DNA of 64,000 bases from contig JAWZYV010010374.1 in the NCBI GenBank assembly GCA_038373885.1, positions 284,481 to 348,480 on the forward strand, read 5' to 3'. Below the pieces are notes generated by a model that saw only the letters and a program-made list of their open reading frames with translations, did not search any database and was not told the origin of the DNA. Position 1 is the first letter of the stretch. Each line of letters begins with the position of its first letter. The translations under genes and the position numbers were made by a program. The DNA is from Cheiracanthium punctorium (taxonomy: Eukaryota > Arthropoda > Arachnida > Araneae > Cheiracanthiidae). Below are positions 59,123-64,000 of this stretch, piece by piece.

Positions 59123-60440
59123 GGGCCAATCCCACGGGGGGGTGAGACACCCCCCCCACTTAAAATGCAGTCGGCAAAATTGCTATTCCAAACTTCTGAT
59201 TCTAGTATTCAAAAGAGTTTTTAATCGGCACTTTTCCTAACTTTTGTCCTTTTGATGTCCTACTCACGGGCGCCGACTTGTAAAAATTATTGGGGGGGGG
59301 GGGGCTCGTATCCTTACGGAGGTGGACGGGAGGACACAAAATCCTTCTCTCCGTCAGTATAATAAAGGGGTTCAGAAATTTTAGAATTGAGATTTCAAAA
59401 TGTGCTTTTTTAACATAACACTTTCATGAAAATACAAGGAATTCCATTTAATAAATTTTTCAAAAATTTTTTGAACTCATTTTTTAAATTAAGTATTTGA
59501 ACTCAAGATCTCGAATCAGTCTTCAGTACACATATGGAGAAAGCAAATCTCCCTTCTGAAAGAACAACTGAATTTTAATTAAGTTAATAACAGCAAAACA
59601 AGTAAAATCTTTTTCGAAATGTATTTAATGATAATTTCATAGGAAAGAAAATGCATGCTGTCAAATGTGGAAAACTGTTCTGCAAAACATTACTCCAGCT
59701 AATATTTCAAAATACCCTAGAAGTACAAACGAGACGAAATACTAAAATCTGTATTATTTTATTTACTTGCAAACATTCATCAGAGATAATTTTTACTAAT
59801 ATAAAATAGTATTTTTTATTTTAATACATGATGAAATACCCATAAATTGAACCGACTTTAATTAAATGTCGCACTACTTTAAGACAGAAAAACTGATCAC
59901 ATTTAAATTACATTTTTTGACAACTTTTTACAGATTACATTTAAAATTATTTAAAAAAACATAAACAGAGAAGTAATAAATACCTCCTTTCCATGTATTA
60001 AAACAAATCAAACAAATATACAAACCATCATACAAAGTTACAAGTCCTCTCTTCGACACATACATTTTAAACGGATTTCCGTGATTTGAATTGTAAAAAC
60101 AAATAAATAAATAAAATATACTTTTAAATTCATTCTCATAGTATTTTCACAGCAGGAAAAAAATTAATTTTTCAATAATATCATCCTTGTTAACATTTAA
60201 AAATGATTTAACAAAGAAATCCAAGTGCGAGAATATATCAAAATTCAGAGTCTACACTATTTTAGGTCTTCATAAACATTTTAATTCTGAAAAATTTCAT
60301 TTTACATTAAACTAAGAATGCTCATATAATCTTTCAATAACATTAAAAATGAAAAGAAATGTTGAAATGTGGTGTTATAGCCAACTATCTGCGCGTGGGA
60401 TCTAGGCCGGGGGGGGGGCTTCGTGTGGAACTTGGCATAG
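59123..60440. other. Upstream region, unassigned
   Basis: At 59268-59310 a hAT-like end (GGGCGCCGACTTGTAAAAAT, then a G-run). From 59340 to 60440 AT-rich with no coding trace or terminal repeats. Confidence 0.4.
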
Positions 60441-60454
60441 AAAACTCGACATAT

Positions 60455-61171
60455 AAAATCTGCATTGCACTTTAAATCACACTTCTTTTTGGAAAACCGT
60501 TCCAGATTACCTTAACAATTATGAAAACAAATTAAACCAGCACATAAGCAATTGGCAAATCAGAGACGCTCCTGGCAAAATGGACACATAGTAATCATTT
60601 TATAAACTAAAACCATAATGAATTATGCTATTTGAAACATATTTTGATGATATTTGTGCAACAATATATGAAAATTTATTTTTATTCAGTACGGAAAAAA
60701 ATTGTATAAAATATAATCGTGCTTTACATTTAAAAGTGGAATAACACAGAAACAGATATACAATGCCAAAATTATCACTCTGAATTATTGTAGATATTTA
60801 CAGACAATTTTTAAGAATACTCAATAATATGAAAAATGGAAACAAAATGAATGAAATCTAATTCGAAATCATAGTCTACGCCATATTATTTTTAAAACAT
60901 ATATAAAAACTCCACTGCACTCTAAATCACCCTTCTAGTTGGAAAATTGTTCCAGATTACCTTAACAATTATCAAAACAAATTAAACTAGCACACTAGCA
61001 ATTGGTAAGTCAGAGACGCTTTGGTTAAATGGATACATAGTATTCATTTTATAAATTAAAACCATAACGAATTATGTTATTTGAAATTTATTCTGATGAT
61101 ATTTGTGCAACAATATACGAAAATTAATTTTTATTCAGAACGGAAAAAAGTTGTAAAAAATATGATTGTGA
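60455..61171. repeat. Two direct copies of a ~265-bp sequence, 453 bp apart
   Basis: 60455-60720 and 60908-61171 share CAGATTACCTTAACAATTAT, GCAATTGG, GTCAGAGACGCT-like text, AAAACCATAA and GATGATATTTGTGCAACAAT. Similarity may extend upstream more weakly (GAGTCTACACTATTTTAGG at 60247 and CATAGTCTACGCCATATTA at 60870), suggesting a ~640/450-bp tandem duplication. Function unknown. Confidence 0.85.
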
Positions 61172-61468
61172 TGACTGGGGTACGAAGGGTATTTTGTTTA
61201 TAAGCCTTCTTATGATTACCATAGCCCGTTCGTGTAAACATAGTGCTAAAAGTTCTCCTTATTGAATTTGCAAAATATACATCCATCTAATGCAAGGTAT
61301 CACTGAAATGTGCACATAAAAATTCAAGCTAAATAGTCAGCTTCAAACTTTCTAGCACATATTCATTCAAATTTCAATTAAGAAGTGTACAATGACAAAA
61401 AGTGTTTCTTGTGTACGAAGTCAATAATGAATCAGAATTATTTTCTCAGAGTTACATATACATATACT

Positions 61469-61898
61469 CAGTGGCGCACCCAGGATTTTAGTTTAGGGGG
61501 GGGGCTGAGCTGAAAATACTGCTGAACTCGGTTATAGTGAGATCGATAATAGTTACAACCCTCTTATAACGTCAAAATATTCTGTACCACTTGATTTGCC
61601 CATACAACACAAGCCCACAAGCAAAAACTCATTATAGAGTCATAAATAATGATCTGATCTTTTCAGTGATATTGTAACTGACTTTAACAGTGTTTCATAA
61701 ACTCTCTGTAAGTATTTATTTAAAAACTGACATCTTTTTAGGTAAAAAATACTTTAGAAATAATTTGAAGACAATAAATAATAATAGTAGTAATAATTCA
61801 TTAGTGACAATTTTCATTTTTTTAAGTTTTTCACTTCAAACTTTCCACCTTTAGGGGGGCTTGATCTCCCCATAGCCCCCCCCGTGGGTGCGCCTATG
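61469..61898. mobile_element. hAT MITE, 430 bp (CAGTGGCGCACCC family)
   Basis: Ends CAGTGGCGCACCCAGG and CGTGGGTGCGCCTATG; perfect 8-bp duplication CATATACT (61461-61468, 61899-61906). G-run at left and C-run at right, AT-rich middle. An inner word CTGAACTCGGTTATAGTGAG resembles pogo-type termini. Confidence 0.92.
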
Positions 61899-61906
61899 CA
61901 TATACT

Positions 61907-63470
61907 GTATAAATATTAACACTAAAATAGCTTTAATAATGTTTGATTATATTTTTTTTATTCTAAATTTTAACGCAGGCCTCTAAAATGGTAGGAGCCC
62001 ACAGGTGAAAGCCTACTCAGCCTAATGGGTAATCCGGCCCTGTTTAGGTGTAGTCCCTCTTTCCCCATGACAGCCCCCTCCTTCCTCCTCTATAATTTTT
62101 ATGGTTTTGTAGCAGTTACGCTAGTTTGATATTCCATAAATAATAATTTACAAACATAGGTGCTTCATAGAGTGCTTTTACAGAAGAGGGAGGCTATTTG
62201 CAAGTGTGGGGTGGAGGTGGGGGTCGAATACGAGTATATGTATCACACGCCCAATTCACACATTTTTCTAAAACCATTTTTTGATTTAGATCGTTTTCTT
62301 TCATTGTGGGTTCGAGGCAACTACCCCATTCACCCTTACGTTAATCATGCTCGCTGTGACTCCCCTTTCCTTTGCCCTCTATGTATGGATGAATATGGAT
62401 GAATGCACATATTTACAAAACGGCTGCATATTTTTCTGCCAAGGAACAACGACTGAGCACATAGTCAGAATATTGTGTGCATACTTTAGTGTTGTTATAA
62501 AATAAGTAAATTAGTCAGAGACTAATGGTTTTCTAAAGAGGAATTCTCTTTCAGCAACACAATATGATATGTATGCACATGATCAAGGCCTCTCTGAATT
62601 TTGGGCCTTGTCCAAGCTCGGCTTGGGCCCTCGTTTTTTTTCTTCCTTCTTTCTTGGCGAGATGGTTAATCTAGGCCCATGACCACTGTGACCCCCCTCT
62701 GGAACCGCCACTGGCACCATATGCAGCCAAGAGTAGCAAAATAATGAACCGAAATTCGCCTAAAACAACGAGTCTTCTTAAAGATTTCATGGTTTTCAAA
62801 TGTTCGTTTCTAAATTTTCGTATTTATGTGTAAACTAACAAAAATTTTTGAAAATCGTAGGGGGGCTGGGAGACAGCTAAGTCCCGCGTAGCCCTCCCCC
62901 CCCACCTCTGATTACGCCCTTGATGGGGGATAGAGTTTTATATGTAAAGAGAGAAGATAAGAGCAAGCAATTATAAAATATAATCCAGAAGTTGTGCTGC
63001 TCGAAGATTTTTATGAAATCATTTTTTATTTAGCTCTTAACTGTAGCTAAATCAGAAACGTTAAGCGTTCGATATTGGTAAAGTTATGATAAAGCGTATA
63101 AAGAAATGAATACTGTCTATATCCGAAACTGTATTAAACATCAATTTTTCATCTATCTCACAAGGTTCTTCATGATTTAAAATCTTCAAACTTAAATTTG
63201 ACTATCAATTTTCTGCCTTGAATTGTTTTTAAGTCACATTTAAACGGTTTATTTTCAGCATCGAAACTTAATACTGCTGGGAAATGGGAATGTCACAATC
63301 GTTTGCAGTTTTGCACAATGGGAAAATCTCCCTTATGGTCAGACGTCTACAGAAGAGTCTGTATCTCACAATAGAACAAAAGTGAAAGCTTTTGCTATAC
63401 TGATTTAAAAAAGAAAGATTACATTACATGAGAACGACCCTCTTAAAAAAAACGCAGTCCTCTCCCTACT
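61907..63470. other. Distal region, unassigned apart from MITE scars
   Basis: GGTAATCCGGCCCTG (about 62029-62043), CTGGAACCGCCACTG (about 62700-62714) and TGATTACGCCCTTG (about 62910-62923) are right-hand ends of hAT-type MITEs without clear partners. The rest has no coding signal I can support. Confidence 0.45.
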
Positions 63471-63478
63471 AGAAAGCA

Positions 63479-63895
63479 ATGGAGGATATCGCCTCCTTGG
63501 GTTCGAGGCTATAAAAGTCACGTGACGGTGGAAAACAAGCAACCATTTCTCCATAGGCTTATGTGCTGGACTCCTGGTAATAAGCGCAAAATCAAAAAAA
63601 TAATAATTATACCTCTGTATTGTGTTGCCTACGAATGTTTCAATAACTCTCTGGAACCTGTACATGACTGCAAAAAGATATCTCTCCAAAGATTCCCATT
63701 AAAAAGTGCTAACATATTAAAACTTATACTGAGACGAGGCTATTTCAGCCACGTGTGGATGGAAAATATACACTTCAGCCAATCAGATTACAGGGCCACT
63801 CATCAACACAGCCGAAAGGTCACGTGTTGGTGGAAAAATGACGTCATATCGATATCGTCCATTCCATCATCAATTGTGTCTCGGTGTAAAATCTG
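63479..63895. repeat. Dispersed repeat, copy C, and CACGTG-rich segment
   Basis: 63479-63571 matches 49437-49530, including GGCTATAAAAGTCACGTGAC. Continuing, TTGTGTTGCCTACGAATGTT (about 63620) is close to TTGTGTTGCCTATAGAGCAT of copy B. Downstream are CACGTG E-boxes (about 63751, 63821), CCAATCAGATTA (about 63779) and TGACGTCA-like TGACGTCAT (about 63840), promoter-like words, which in a repeat may simply be the element's own control region. Confidence 0.6.
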
Positions 63896-64000
63896 AAGGG
63901 TTCTTGTGGGGAAAACCACCCGTTTCTTTTTGCCTAGCTATCTGATGGTCATTTGTTTGTGCTTGCGCTCTTGATAAAGAAGGTTGACATCCGTGCCTTA

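Noticed and set aside
58809..59159. 116-residue minus-strand frame with repeated VERMFHLIxVFFSN
   Set aside because: Translation of the 75-bp tandem duplication and homopolymers; not a protein gene.

Overview
This window is a eukaryotic, AT-rich, intron-dominated stretch of nuclear DNA from an arthropod, most likely a spider or related chelicerate. That placement is an inference from the style of the interspersed repeats and the Jockey-like reverse transcriptase fragment, not a proven assignment. There is one recognisable host gene. On the minus strand seven exons join in frame with canonical GT..AG junctions to give the first 229 residues of POMT2 (protein O-mannosyltransferase 2). They start at an ATG at 48777 and run down to 3107; the remaining two thirds of the protein should lie beyond the low-coordinate end of the window. 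Introns range from 101 bp to about 22.8 kb.

Nearly everything else that can be identified is transposable-element DNA. Intron 1 (39555-48658) carries a 2.1 kb element with perfect 8-bp target-site duplications (TSDs) and a faint P/THAP-like coding trace, itself split by a hAT-type element, plus a 1.3 kb element with repeated GGGGTAAAATGATC motifs. Intron 2 (16713-39469) is the most complex. A Penelope-like retroelement remnant is split by a hAT MITE, which is split by a Tigger/pogo transposon, which is split by a 2.65 kb hAT-like element, which is split by another hAT MITE. The same intron holds a Ty3/Gypsy gag-protease-RT remnant and a Helitron (26118-37063) made largely of degenerate ~125-bp tandem units. 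The Helitron is split by a 7.65 kb hAT-type element that carries its own nested MITEs and a deleted mariner. Intron 3 (8456-16607) holds a 3.16 kb hAT-type element with GTAATCGTAATC subterminal arrays and a mariner-family transposase relic. Introns 5 and 6 hold a pogo-type MITE and two Penelope-related foldback retroposons with hammerhead-ribozyme-like cores.

Upstream of the POMT2 start (48778-64000) I found no second host gene. The region contains a Jockey-type RT fragment, two copies of a ~350-bp duplicated sequence, several copies of a chelicerate-style interspersed repeat, many 160-430 bp hAT MITEs, a TA-flanked 1.3 kb element with a tRNA-derived SINE-like head, and local tandem duplications. 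I saw no rRNA, CRISPR, operon or bacterial-type feature. Boundaries given with TSDs are read directly from the sequence. Family names for non-coding elements rest on TSD length and terminal motifs and are weaker.
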